Source: CALDUY01 sp046350255
GTDB lineage: Bacteria; Planctomycetota; Planctomycetia; Gemmatales; Gemmataceae
Assembly (NCBI GenBank): GCA_046350255.1
Contig: JAXMAV010000005.1
Location: 310,001-374,000 of the forward strand
Length of the DNA: 64,000 nucleotides
Direction of reading: 5' to 3'
In this document: positions 26,356 to 35,600 of the stretch, in pieces
Position numbering within the stretch: the first letter of the stretch is position 1
Layout of the letters: each line of letters starts with the position of its first letter
Notes under the pieces: generated by a model
Databases searched by the model: none
The model's input: the letters and a program-made list of their open reading frames with translations, nothing else
What the model was told of the DNA's origin: nothing
Position numbers and translations under genes: made by a program

Positions 26356-28074
26356 ATGGAACCGAACAAGAAGGCCCCTCGCGGCCAGCTGGGCGGCATT
26401 ATTCACACCTACCAGAAGTACGACCCCACGGAGTTTCCCAGCCCCACCACGCCTCCACCGGATCTCGTTTCTCCGGCATTCGAGCACTGGTTGACCTACG
26501 GCACGATGCGCCGGCTCACCGAAGAGGAACTGGCCCGAGCTATCAAATTGGATCCTTCACAGATTCAGGGGCTGGGTCCGTCCATCGAAGCGTTGCAACA
26601 GATCCTCGAGGATCGCAAACGCAAGATCCTGGCCACATACGAAACCGACACGGTCCAGGTGCGAGCGCGCCAGGAGGTGGAAGGCCAGGCTCGCCAGGTG
26701 CAGCCACCAAGTAAACTGGCCCGAGATTTCCACCAGGCCGTGCGCGAGGAGCAATTGCACGACCTGGAACGGCTGTGGTATCGGGCCGGCGATGAACGCG
26801 GCGAATTCGCTCGATCATTGCTGCGACTGATCGAGCGGATGGGTGACAAGTACCAGATAGACGAACTGGCGGCGAAGTACGAGTTTACTGGCACTGAAGG
26901 GATGACGGTGCCGAAGGCGCTGGAGATCAAGAAGGAACTGGAAGCGCTGGACAAGTTACTGGAGCAACTGAAGGAGGCAGCGAAGTCAGCCCAGATTGGC
27001 CTTATCGACATGGAACAGTTAGCACAGTTTGTCGAGCCTGGAGATGTTCGACAGCTGAGTGAGTTGCAGCAGCAGATTCAGGAATACCTTCGCCAGATGG
27101 CTGAGCAGCAGGGGATCGAGCAGGCTCAGAAGGGCGGCTTTCAGATGACTCCCCGCGCCTTTCGCCTCTTTCAATCCAAGTTGCTGATGCGCATATTCGA
27201 GCAGATCGAGGCTTCGCGTACGGGTCGCCACACGGGGCCGATTGTGGGCGAAGGTGCCGTGGAGATGCAGCAAACGAAGGAGTACGAGTTCGGCGATTCC
27301 ATCACCCAGATGGATATTCCGGCGAGCTTCACCAATGCCCTGTTGCGGGCGGGATCCGGCACTCCGGTGCGGCTACAGCCGGAAGACATCGTGATACACA
27401 AGACGCGGAACAACCCCCGCTGCGCCACTGTGCTGCTGCTCGACATGTCGGGTTCGATGCGGTATGACGGGCAGTACGTCAACGTGAAGCGGATGGGGTT
27501 GGCGCTCGATGGTCTCATTCGCAGCGAGTTCCCCGGCGATTATCTGCAGTTCATTGAGATGTACACCTTCGCCCGTCCCCGACATCTCTCGGAGATCGCC
27601 GAACTGATGCCGAAGCCGGTCACACTGTACGACCCAGTGGTTCGACTTCGGGCCGACATGAGCGACCCGGAAATCAGCGAGATGCAGATTCCTCCGCATT
27701 TCACCAACATTCAGCACGGTCTGGCTCTGTCTCGGAAGTTCCTGGCGATGCAGGATACCCCGAACAAACAAGTTATCCTGATCACCGACGGGTTGCCAAC
27801 CGCCCATTTCGAGGGGGAGATGTTGTTTTTGCTCTATCCTCCCGATCAGCGCACCGAGCAGGCCACCCTGCGCGAAGCTCAGCTTTGTGCACGTGAGGGC
27901 ATCACCATAAACCTCTTCTTGTTGCAAAGCTGGAACCAGACATCGGAAGATGTGCAATTCGCGTATCGCATGGCCGAATCGACCCGGGGGCGCGTGTTCT
28001 TCACCGCGGGACGCGAGCTGGATCGCTACGTTGTCTGGGATTACCTGGCGCGGAGGAAGTCGATTATCTCCTGA
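26356..28074 (+). CDS. vWA domain protein, partner of MoxR-like ATPase
   Basis: A 572-residue soluble protein. The C-terminal third is a von Willebrand A domain with the MIDAS motif D363-M-S-G-S (VLLLDMSGSMRYDG) and later conserved Thr and Asp (ITDGLPTAHF). Residues 150-310 are strongly helical and charged, probably an interaction region, and end in a stretch with an acidic VGEGAVEMQQTKEYEFGD segment. The ATG at 26356 follows GAGGAG; the open frame upstream to 26215 overlaps the previous gene and is a shadow. With the ATPase it forms a MoxR-vWA pair. A rho-independent terminator follows at 28100-28143. Confidence 0.88.
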   Translation: MEPNKKAPRGQLGGIIHTYQKYDPTEFPSPTTPPPDLVSPAFEHWLTYGTMRRLTEEELARAIKLDPSQIQGLGPSIEALQQILEDRKRKILATYETDTVQVRARQEVEGQARQVQPPSKLARDFHQAVREEQLHDLERLWYRAGDERGEFARSLLRLIERMGDKYQIDELAAKYEFTGTEGMTVPKALEIKKELEALDKLLEQLKEAAKSAQIGLIDMEQLAQFVEPGDVRQLSELQQQIQEYLRQMAEQQGIEQAQKGGFQMTPRAFRLFQSKLLMRIFEQIEASRTGRHTGPIVGEGAVEMQQTKEYEFGDSITQMDIPASFTNALLRAGSGTPVRLQPEDIVIHKTRNNPRCATVLLLDMSGSMRYDGQYVNVKRMGLALDGLIRSEFPGDYLQFIEMYTFARPRHLSEIAELMPKPVTLYDPVVRLRADMSDPEISEMQIPPHFTNIQHGLALSRKFLAMQDTPNKQVILITDGLPTAHFEGEMLFLLYPPDQRTEQATLREAQLCAREGITINLFLLQSWNQTSEDVQFAYRMAESTRGRVFFTAGRELDRYVVWDYLARRKSIIS

Positions 28075-28099
28075 TGTCTCTCATTAATCTCTGGGAATC

Positions 28100-28143
28100 G
28101 AGCCAGCCAGGCAGTGTGTTTTCCCTGTCTGGCTCATTTTTTT
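28100..28143 (+). terminator. Rho-independent terminator after the vWA gene
   Basis: GAGCCAG (28100-28106) pairs with CTGGCTC (28129-28135) around a long loop and is followed by ATTTTTTT. It ends the MoxR/vWA operon and separates it from the next plus-strand gene. Confidence 0.75.
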
Positions 28144-28256
28144 CGGACGAGGCGTCACAACTGCTTTCTGAGAAGTATGTGAGGGCGAAGAGGGGATCGA
28201 GAAGCTCCCCAGAAAAGAGAAGCCCCACTCAATACTCAGAAAAGTGAGAGTGCATC

Positions 28257-28826
28257 ATGACCACGTCTTCCTTCGGACTGAAGTCGGTTTCTGGGAAGTC
28301 CAGCCAGGCCGGTCGCGAGTTCAAGCCCACGCAGATGCGTCTGGAGTCGTTGGAAGTGCGTGAGGTGTGTGCAGCCAATGTGCTTCAATCGGTGGCCCTG
28401 GCTCCGATGGCGGAAGTGCGGCAGGCGGCCCAGTCCACGCCGATGCAGGTGGATTACACTCACCCGGCGGCGGCGAGCAACAAGGCGGCCTCGACCCGTA
28501 GCCTGGTGGGTACTACCAATGTCTTCACCATCGAGAACCGCAGCAATCTCAACGTGTCTATCAGTATCCGTTGGTCGCCTACCAGCGCCTGGCAGACCTA
28601 TACCTTGACGCCCAATACCTTCCGCAGGTTCTGGCATCCCAGTGACACCAATGCGGAAGTCCGGTTTGACTACAGTGTCAAATCCGGGTACCAGGCCAAG
28701 CAGTACTCGTTGACCACGCGGTCTGAGATTGAAGGACCGGCCGGCCCGGTGGGGAAGGGGCAGCGTTACGCCTTCCACAACGCCACCTACTCTGGCTATC
28801 GTGGGGTGGAACTCTTCCGGATCTGA
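28257..28826 (+). CDS. Small exported protein with planctomycetal LExLExR motif
   Basis: A 189-residue protein. Residues 25-40 read PTQMRLESLEVREVCAANV, the LExLExR motif that precedes the mature part of many planctomycete surface and extracellular proteins. The first 24 residues are Ser/Lys/Gly-rich without a classical hydrophobic core, so export would depend on this non-standard signal. The rest is beta-rich, with patterned aromatic and Thr/Ser residues (SISIRWSPTSAWQTYTLTP), and no enzymatic motif is seen. The gene has its own unit between the vWA terminator and the hairpin at 28847. The name of the domain is unknown to me. Confidence 0.65.
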   Translation: MTTSSFGLKSVSGKSSQAGREFKPTQMRLESLEVREVCAANVLQSVALAPMAEVRQAAQSTPMQVDYTHPAAASNKAASTRSLVGTTNVFTIENRSNLNVSISIRWSPTSAWQTYTLTPNTFRRFWHPSDTNAEVRFDYSVKSGYQAKQYSLTTRSEIEGPAGPVGKGQRYAFHNATYSGYRGVELFRI

Positions 28827-28846
28827 TTCAGGTGAGGATAAGCACA

Positions 28847-28892
28847 CCAGGGGCCGCGACTATCTCGGGCAGAGACTGGTCGCGGCCCCTGG
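28847..28892. terminator. Terminator-like hairpin between convergent genes
   Basis: A perfect 14-bp GC-rich stem (28847-28860 with 28879-28892) and an 18-base loop lie between the LExLExR gene (+) and thrS (-). No strong U-tract is present, but the position and length fit a bidirectional terminator. Confidence 0.65.
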
Positions 28893-28930
28893 CGGTGTTA
28901 GTTGGTAAAGCGAGACTGGCCGCCTTCGAG

Positions 28931-31162
28931 TCAGGCGGTGGCCTTACTTACCTGGCGAATGCGTTTTTCTCGCACCTCGGCCGTCAGGCGATTGACCACT
29001 TCCTCGAGGGGAATAGCTCCCAGGTCGCCATCGACTCGGTCGCGCACCGACACCGTGCCGGCCTCCTGCTCCTTCTTCCCTACCACCAGCATGTAGGGAA
29101 TCTTTTCGAGCTGCGCCTCGCGAATTTTGTAATTCACCTTTTCCGGTCGATAATCTCCGGTGACGCGGAAGCCGGCGGCCTGGAGCCTGGCCTCCACCTG
29201 CTTGCCATAGGGCATGATCTCATCGGTGATAGGCATGACCCGGATCTGCTCGGGAGCGAGCCAAAGGGGGAATGCCCCGGCGAAATGCTCGATCAGGATG
29301 CCCATGAATCGCTCCATCGAGCCAAAGGGGGCCCGGTGAATCATCACGGGTCGATGCGCGCGGTTGTCAGCACCGATGTACTCCAGGCCGAACCGTTCGG
29401 GCAGGTTGTAATCGAGCTGGACCGTGCCAAGCTGCCAGTCGCGGCCGATGCAATCGCGGACGACGAAGTCGATCTTCGGACCATAGAAGGCGGCCTCGCC
29501 CTCCTCGGCGGTGTAGTTCATGCCACGGCTGCTAACAATGTGCAGCAGAGTTTGCTCGGCTCGGTTCCAGTTCTCGGCGCTGCCGACGTACTTGTCGCTG
29601 CCGGGATCCCGCAGGCCGATGCGCACCCGATAATCGGTCAGGCCCAGGCTGGACAGGACGAATAATACCAGATCCACATTGTTACCGACCTCGTGTTCGA
29701 TCTGCTCAGGGGTGACAAAGAGGTGGGCATCATCCTGGGTGAAGCCGCGCACCCGGGTCATGCCGGAAAGCTCGCCGGTTTGTTCAAAGCGATAGACGGT
29801 GCCGAACTCCGCCAGGCGAACCGGAAGGTCGCGATAGCTTCGCGGCTCCGCCTTGTAGATTTGTATGTGATGCGGGCAGTTCATCGGCTTGAGGAGATAG
29901 CCCTCCTGCTGTTCGAGCCAGCCCATAAGGGCACGCGAACGCTCCTCCGTGGTCTTTGCCGCGTGGAACTCCGGCACTTCAATGCCCACTCCGTCGAGAA
30001 TCTTTTCGACGGCATGTTCGACGGCCGACAACTTTTCGCCGATGGAGTGCGCCTTGCGATACACAGGCAGCTTGAAGTGCGCCAGATCGCATAGTTCGAG
30101 GAACTTTCGTTCCTTGGCCTCGTCCCAGTCGCCACCGGCCAGGCGATACTGGGCCAGATCGACTGCGCCGGCGATGGCATTGAAATACATTGGGGGGAAC
30201 TGGGCATCGCGGTAGTAGGGGAAGTGTCCACTGGTGCGATAGAGTTCCAGTCGGCCGATATGTGGGGTATAGACGGGCGAGTAACCGCGCTTGACCAGTT
30301 CCTCTCGGATGAATGCTTCGAGCAGGTGGCGAACGGTCGCTCCACGAGGCATCCACAGGATGAGACCCGATCCGACCGATTGACTGATGGTGAAGAGTTT
30401 TAGTTGCTTCCCCAGCAAGCGATGGTCGCGCTTTTTGGATTCCTCGATCTGGGTGATGTAGGCGTCGAGTTCCTTCTGATTGAAAAAGGCGGTGCCGTAA
30501 AGCCTTTGAAGCTGCTTGCGCGAGCTGTCGTTCTTCCAGTAGGCTCCGGCGATGGAAAGGATCTTGAACGCGCCCACCTTTCCCGCGTGGGGAATGTGCG
30601 GGCCGCGGCACAGGTCGAGGAACTCTCCCTGGCGATAGAAGCTTAAGGTGGGTTGGTCTTTCAGCTCATCGCGGATGTGTTCCACCTTGTAATTCTGGCC
30701 GAGGTCATCGACCAGCGCCAGTGCGTCGGAGGTGGGACGCTCGAAGCGTTCAAACGGCTCCCCTTTGGCCACGATCTTCCGCATCTCGTCTTCTATCCGG
30801 GGGAAGTCTTCCTCGCGGATGGGGGGAGTGCAATCGATGTCGTAATAAAACCCATTCTCGATGGTGGGACCAAAGGCCAACTTGACGTCGGGATACAGCC
30901 GCATGACGGCGCGCGCCATGATGTGGGCACAGCTGTGCCGGAGCACATCCAGGGCCTCGCGGTCGCGGTCGGTCAGGATCTGAAAGGCGACCTCGCCCTC
31001 GGTGACGGGAAATTCACGATCCAGATCGACTATGGTGCCGTCCACCTTGGCTGCGACCGCCGCCTGCGCCAGACGCTTACCGATTGACTCGGCCACGTCG
31101 CGGGGGCGTGAACCGGGCGACACTTCGCGCGCTGAACCATCGGGTAACTTCAACTTCAACAT
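28931..31162 (-). CDS. thrS: Threonyl-tRNA synthetase with catalytic-domain insertion
   Basis: A 743-residue class II synthetase; the family is usually about 640 residues. Order: TGS domain (1-62), editing domain with HSCAH (76-80) and CRGPHIPH, catalytic core with MPRGATVRH (motif 1), NCPHHIQIY (zinc Cys429), RVRGFTQDDAHLF (motif 2) and a C-terminal anticodon-binding domain with YMLVVGKKE. The extra length is a block of about 85 residues between F328 and Y422, replacing a short loop. The ATG at 31162 has GGAGGGG 7 bases upstream; the frame to 31177 is not needed. The gene converges on the LExLExR gene and follows the RND adaptor gene by about 80 bases. Confidence 0.96.
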   Translation of the reverse strand: MLKLKLPDGSAREVSPGSRPRDVAESIGKRLAQAAVAAKVDGTIVDLDREFPVTEGEVAFQILTDRDREALDVLRHSCAHIMARAVMRLYPDVKLAFGPTIENGFYYDIDCTPPIREEDFPRIEDEMRKIVAKGEPFERFERPTSDALALVDDLGQNYKVEHIRDELKDQPTLSFYRQGEFLDLCRGPHIPHAGKVGAFKILSIAGAYWKNDSSRKQLQRLYGTAFFNQKELDAYITQIEESKKRDHRLLGKQLKLFTISQSVGSGLILWMPRGATVRHLLEAFIREELVKRGYSPVYTPHIGRLELYRTSGHFPYYRDAQFPPMYFNAIAGAVDLAQYRLAGGDWDEAKERKFLELCDLAHFKLPVYRKAHSIGEKLSAVEHAVEKILDGVGIEVPEFHAAKTTEERSRALMGWLEQQEGYLLKPMNCPHHIQIYKAEPRSYRDLPVRLAEFGTVYRFEQTGELSGMTRVRGFTQDDAHLFVTPEQIEHEVGNNVDLVLFVLSSLGLTDYRVRIGLRDPGSDKYVGSAENWNRAEQTLLHIVSSRGMNYTAEEGEAAFYGPKIDFVVRDCIGRDWQLGTVQLDYNLPERFGLEYIGADNRAHRPVMIHRAPFGSMERFMGILIEHFAGAFPLWLAPEQIRVMPITDEIMPYGKQVEARLQAAGFRVTGDYRPEKVNYKIREAQLEKIPYMLVVGKKEQEAGTVSVRDRVDGDLGAIPLEEVVNRLTAEVREKRIRQVSKATA

Positions 31163-31240
31163 CTCGATCCCCTCCACATCAATGGCCCACCCCTACGACA
31201 GGTGTGCCAGGTACCTGGTTCGCCTCAAGCCGCAGCGCGT

Positions 31241-32599
31241 TTATCGCTCGACCAGGCTTTCGCGATCGGTGGTGGCCAGCACCACTTCGTCGGCTCGCAT
31301 GACTCCGGTGGCACGAAGCACGACTAACTCGTCACCCTTGAGGCCCGAGCGAATCTCGACTTCCTTCCCGTCATCGATGCCCAGCTCTACCGGGATGCGC
31401 TTCAGCGTGCCCTTGCGTTCGTCCCCATCACCAACCAGATTAGCCACCTTGTAGACCTCGACCAGCCCCTCGCCGCGCCGGACGAGTGCGCTGGCAGGCA
31501 AGGTCAGCACGTTGGATCGGTCCTCGATGATGATGGAAGCCGAGCCGAACATTCCTGGCTGCAGACGGTGGTCCTTGTTTTCCAGTTCAATCTCGGCGCG
31601 CATGGTGCGGGTGATCGGGTCGAGGGCTCGAGTCATCCGCGTCAGAAAACCAGCGAACTGACCATCATGGCCGGCCTGTTTCAACATGGGCATGCGAATG
31701 TTGACGGGATCGCCGCGCCCATCGGGATTGGGGTTGGTGTCGCGTACGTTCAACAAGGCCACATCGCGCTGGGGTACATCGATCAACACGCGCACGCGAT
31801 CCATTTGCATGATGGTGAACAGGACGGCGCCGGGATCCTTGATCACAGCACCAGTATCGACCCAGCGTCGCGTGATCACTCCATCGAACGGAGCCCGCAC
31901 CGTGGCGAAGCCGATCAGTTCGTTCAGTCGGCGCACTTCTGCCTCGGCGGAACGGGTTTTCTGGCGAGCCAACTCCTGGTCGGCCTGCGACGCTTCCACT
32001 TTGGCCTGGCGTTTGGTGATGGCGGCCCGGTTGCTACTCAGCGCTGCCTCGGCCACCTCCAGTTGCTTGGTGGCTTCCTGCTCGACCGCCACGTCCTGGG
32101 CGCGTTGCCTGACCAGATCCTTGATTCGGGTAAGACGCAGACGGTTGAACGAGACCTCGGCCGAGAAACGCTTGGCCTCGGCCATGCTTTCTTCTACCTC
32201 GCGGTGAGCCACGTTGAGAGCGGCCGCCGCGGCTGTTTCCTGGCGCTTGGCCTGCTCGACGAGGGTAAGCTTGTGGTCTCGATCTGCTTCCATTTCAGGG
32301 ATGAGAAGCTGCACCAGGACCTCACCAGTCTTGACTCGCCGGCCTATGTCTGTGGTGCTATCTATGCGGCCCACGACGCCAGGAACCCGGGCGCTGACAT
32401 CGACCTTGAACATGGCCTCGACTGTGGCCGCCATCTCCAGCCTGCGTTGCAATCGCTTGCGAACTGGTTGCACCACCTCCACCCGGGGCAAACGCTCGAC
32501 CAAGGTACTTTTCTTCTTCCCGGCATGACTTCGACCACAACCGATCATCGCGGTGAGAGCGAGAAACGCCACCAGAAGGACAACGCGGATGGATTTCAT
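31241..32599 (-). CDS. RND efflux periplasmic adaptor (system 1)
   Basis: A 452-residue membrane fusion protein. A short hydrophobic N-terminus with a Cys (AMIGCGRS) suggests a lipid-anchored adaptor. Two lipoyl halves flank a long coiled coil (about residues 110-210, with repeats such as AAAALNVAHREVEESMAEAKRF). The beta-barrel part contains FDGVITRRWVDTGAVIKDPG, typical of this family. The ATG has AAGGAGAT 6 bases upstream. It lies 11 bases after the pump gene and is the last gene of the minus-strand efflux operon with the TolC-like protein. Confidence 0.9.
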   Translation of the reverse strand: MKSIRVVLLVAFLALTAMIGCGRSHAGKKKSTLVERLPRVEVVQPVRKRLQRRLEMAATVEAMFKVDVSARVPGVVGRIDSTTDIGRRVKTGEVLVQLLIPEMEADRDHKLTLVEQAKRQETAAAAALNVAHREVEESMAEAKRFSAEVSFNRLRLTRIKDLVRQRAQDVAVEQEATKQLEVAEAALSSNRAAITKRQAKVEASQADQELARQKTRSAEAEVRRLNELIGFATVRAPFDGVITRRWVDTGAVIKDPGAVLFTIMQMDRVRVLIDVPQRDVALLNVRDTNPNPDGRGDPVNIRMPMLKQAGHDGQFAGFLTRMTRALDPITRTMRAEIELENKDHRLQPGMFGSASIIIEDRSNVLTLPASALVRRGEGLVEVYKVANLVGDGDERKGTLKRIPVELGIDDGKEVEIRSGLKGDELVVLRATGVMRADEVVLATTDRESLVER

Positions 32600-32610
32600 C
32601 GGAATCTCCT

Positions 32611-35600
32611 TCAGGAGGGCAGATCGTGTGGAGCAGACGGGGGCGGGTCAGTGTCCCCGGGCGCAGCGTAAGGACGAAATGCGTTTCCTCCCCATTCGTC
32701 CTGGGGCAGGTGCGGCTGGAACATCGCGGCAGGATCCGACGGGGGTGGTGCCTCCGGTGGAAGCACCACCTGGTGGACCGTGACCACCTTCTCCACCCGG
32801 GGCTTGAGAAGGATGTAGAGGCAAGGTACCACGAACAGCGTGAGGATCGTGGATCCAGCCAGGCCGCCCATCACCGCTCTGGCCAGGGGCAAATTCATCT
32901 CGTCACCCGGATGCAGGTGAATCGCCAGCGGAGCCAGCCCCACCAGCGTGGCAATGGTGGTCATGAGAATGGGCCGCAGGCGCACGCTGGCGGCAGTCAG
33001 GATGGCGTCGCGGGTACTCAACCCCAGTTCACGCTGCCGGTTGGCGAACTCAACCAGCAGGACCGAGTTGGACACCGAGATACCCACCATCATCAGGATG
33101 CCCATGCACGATTGAATGTTCAGCGAGGTGTCGGTGACGAACAGAGTAAGCCCCACGCCGATCAACCCCAGAGGAGCCGCCACGATCATGATGACAGGAT
33201 CGATCCAGGAGGCAAACTGCGCCGCCATGACGAGATAGACGAGCATGACAGCCAGAACCAGGCTGAAGGCCATCTCGCGGAAGGAGTAGCGCATGGCCTG
33301 CACTTCCCCTCGCACATGCATGCGCAGGTCCCGAGGGAGGCGCAGCATGTCGGGATCGACTCCATACTCCTTGTTCAGAGCTTCTCGCTCGCCTGCGGAG
33401 GCGTGCTTGAAGTAGTGGGCCAGGCGCTGTTGAAATCGCGCATCGTTCCGTAACTCTTCCTTCGCGGCAGGCAGGTTTGCCAGGGCATAGGTGAGCGGGA
33501 AACGACGGACCACCTCCTCGACCTGGGTGGCGGCGTTGGCCAGGTCCTGCCCCTCGACACTGACGAAGATCTGGCTGACCCGGTTGGCCCCGTAGTGGTA
33601 GACCTCGACCGGTCCCATGCCGCGCTCGATGGTGGCCACGTCTTCTAAACGGACCATGGGACCTCCCTTGGAACCGCGCGGTGAAGGTTGGCCCCGCAGG
33701 TAGGCATCACGTCCGATCCGTCCGCCGGTGACGGGGATTTCTTCCAGAGTGCGAATCCCCTCGACGGCCCACTCGGGATACTGAACGCCGATGACGTAGG
33801 GATTGCCTGATTTCGGGTCGATCCAGAAGTTGGGTGCAATCTGCGCGCTGGACATCAATGCGGTGATCACGTTGCGAATGATGTCGGTTTCGGTCAAGCC
33901 AGGCTGGGCAGCGCGGTCTCGATCCACCACGATGCGCAACAGCGGGAGGTCGCGATTCTGCGGCGAGGTGGCGTCCTGCACTGCTCCAAGATCCAGGATT
34001 TGCCGTTGCAACATGCGAGTGACTTCGCGGCGCAGATCGGGGTCGCGGCTCATGACCTGCACCTCGATGGGAGCGACTGCGCCCGAGTTGAGGATGCGAC
34101 GGATCATGCCGCCGGTCTCGAAGAAGAAATCGTGCATGGGGAACCGCTTGACCAGGCGTTCGCGCAGGCGAGCGACATACACCGACGTGGGAGTGTGGCG
34201 GCCAGCGAAGCCACTGCGAAGCTGCACCCGGACGAAGGCGGCATGGGGACCGTTATTCGGGGTGTAGATGGACGACCAGCGAGAAGAAAGACCGACATTG
34301 GCGAGCATCAAGACGAGGTCGTCGGAGGGGATGAGGCCAGGTACCGTGAAGGTGCGCTCGTTGGCTTCCTGAATGAGGTGTTGAGTCTCGGCGCGGTTGC
34401 GTGCTGCCATGACCAGCCGATCCAGGTAGGCGGACTCTTGCGAGTTTTCGGAGCGCAAGCGGTCGAGATGCTCCTGGTCGTCTACCTGGACCGCCAGAGC
34501 GATCTCGCCGGCCAGCTGGCTTGCTGAAGCGGTGTAACCTCGGATCATGTTCTCGATCTGTTCGACCTGGCGTTCGGTCTCCTCCACACGCGGTCCGCCG
34601 GATGCCCGCATGTGCAGAGTGAACTCGCTGGAATCGACATCGGGGAACAGTTCCTGTCCGACATTCCGAAAGGCCAGCCAGGTGGGCAGGAGTGCCAGCA
34701 AGACCAGAGCCAGCACCAGCCAGCGCAGCTTCAGCGTCCAGAAGAGTAATCCCTCGTAGGCGCTGACGAAGCGTTCAAACAGGCGATCGAACAGGGGAGC
34801 GATGAGGTACAGCAAGGCTGCCAGCAACACGGAGCCACCCATCATTCCCAGGAAGAGAAGTACCTCGCTGGCCTGGAGCAATGGTCGGCGGAAAGCGGCC
34901 GGTAGGTCAGCCAGTTGGTGGGGAGCGATTTCCAGGGCAAACCAGGTGGCTGCTCCGGTGAGTGTCAGCAGAAGCCCAAGCCAGAACAACCAGCGCGGGA
35001 AGCGTTCTCGTCGGACTCCCTCGCCGTGGGCCACCGATTCGGCTGTCAGGTAGCGCGCACAGAGCAGCGGCGACACCGTTCGGGAAACCAGGTAGGAAGC
35101 GAACAGGGCGAGAGCCACACTGACGGCCAGGGGAGTGAACAGGAACTTCCCCATGCCGGTCATGAAGACCAGAGGCAGAAAGACGATGACCGTGGTGACG
35201 GTGGCCATCAACACCGGCACGGCGATCTCGTTCGCGCTGTCCAGGGCGGCCTGGAAAGGCGTCTTGCCCATCGCCAGGTGACGGACGGTGTTTTCAACAT
35301 CGACGACGGAATCATCCACCACGCGACCGAGAACCAGCGCCAGGCCGCCCAGGGTCATGATGTTGAGTGTCTCTCCGGTGAAGTACAGCCCCGCGAAGGC
35401 GGCCAGCAGTGACAGAGGAATGGAGATGGCGACAATCCAGGTGGTCCGAAGGTTACCCAGGAAGACGAGCACCACCAGCGAGGCCAGCACCGCCCCCAGG
35501 ATGGCTTCCTGGCGCAGGTGCGATAGCGCATCGCGGACATAGATGGACTGGTCGAAGGCGACCTCGATTTCAACATCGTCGGGGATCGAGCCTCGCTCCT

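Noticed and set aside
24879..26399. 506-codon minus-strand open frame opposite the MoxR-like gene
   Set aside because: The opposite strand has Walker motifs and an ordered operon; this frame is a shadow.
28832..29665. Plus-strand open frame opposite the end of thrS
   Set aside because: Starts inside the terminator region and mirrors thrS codons.
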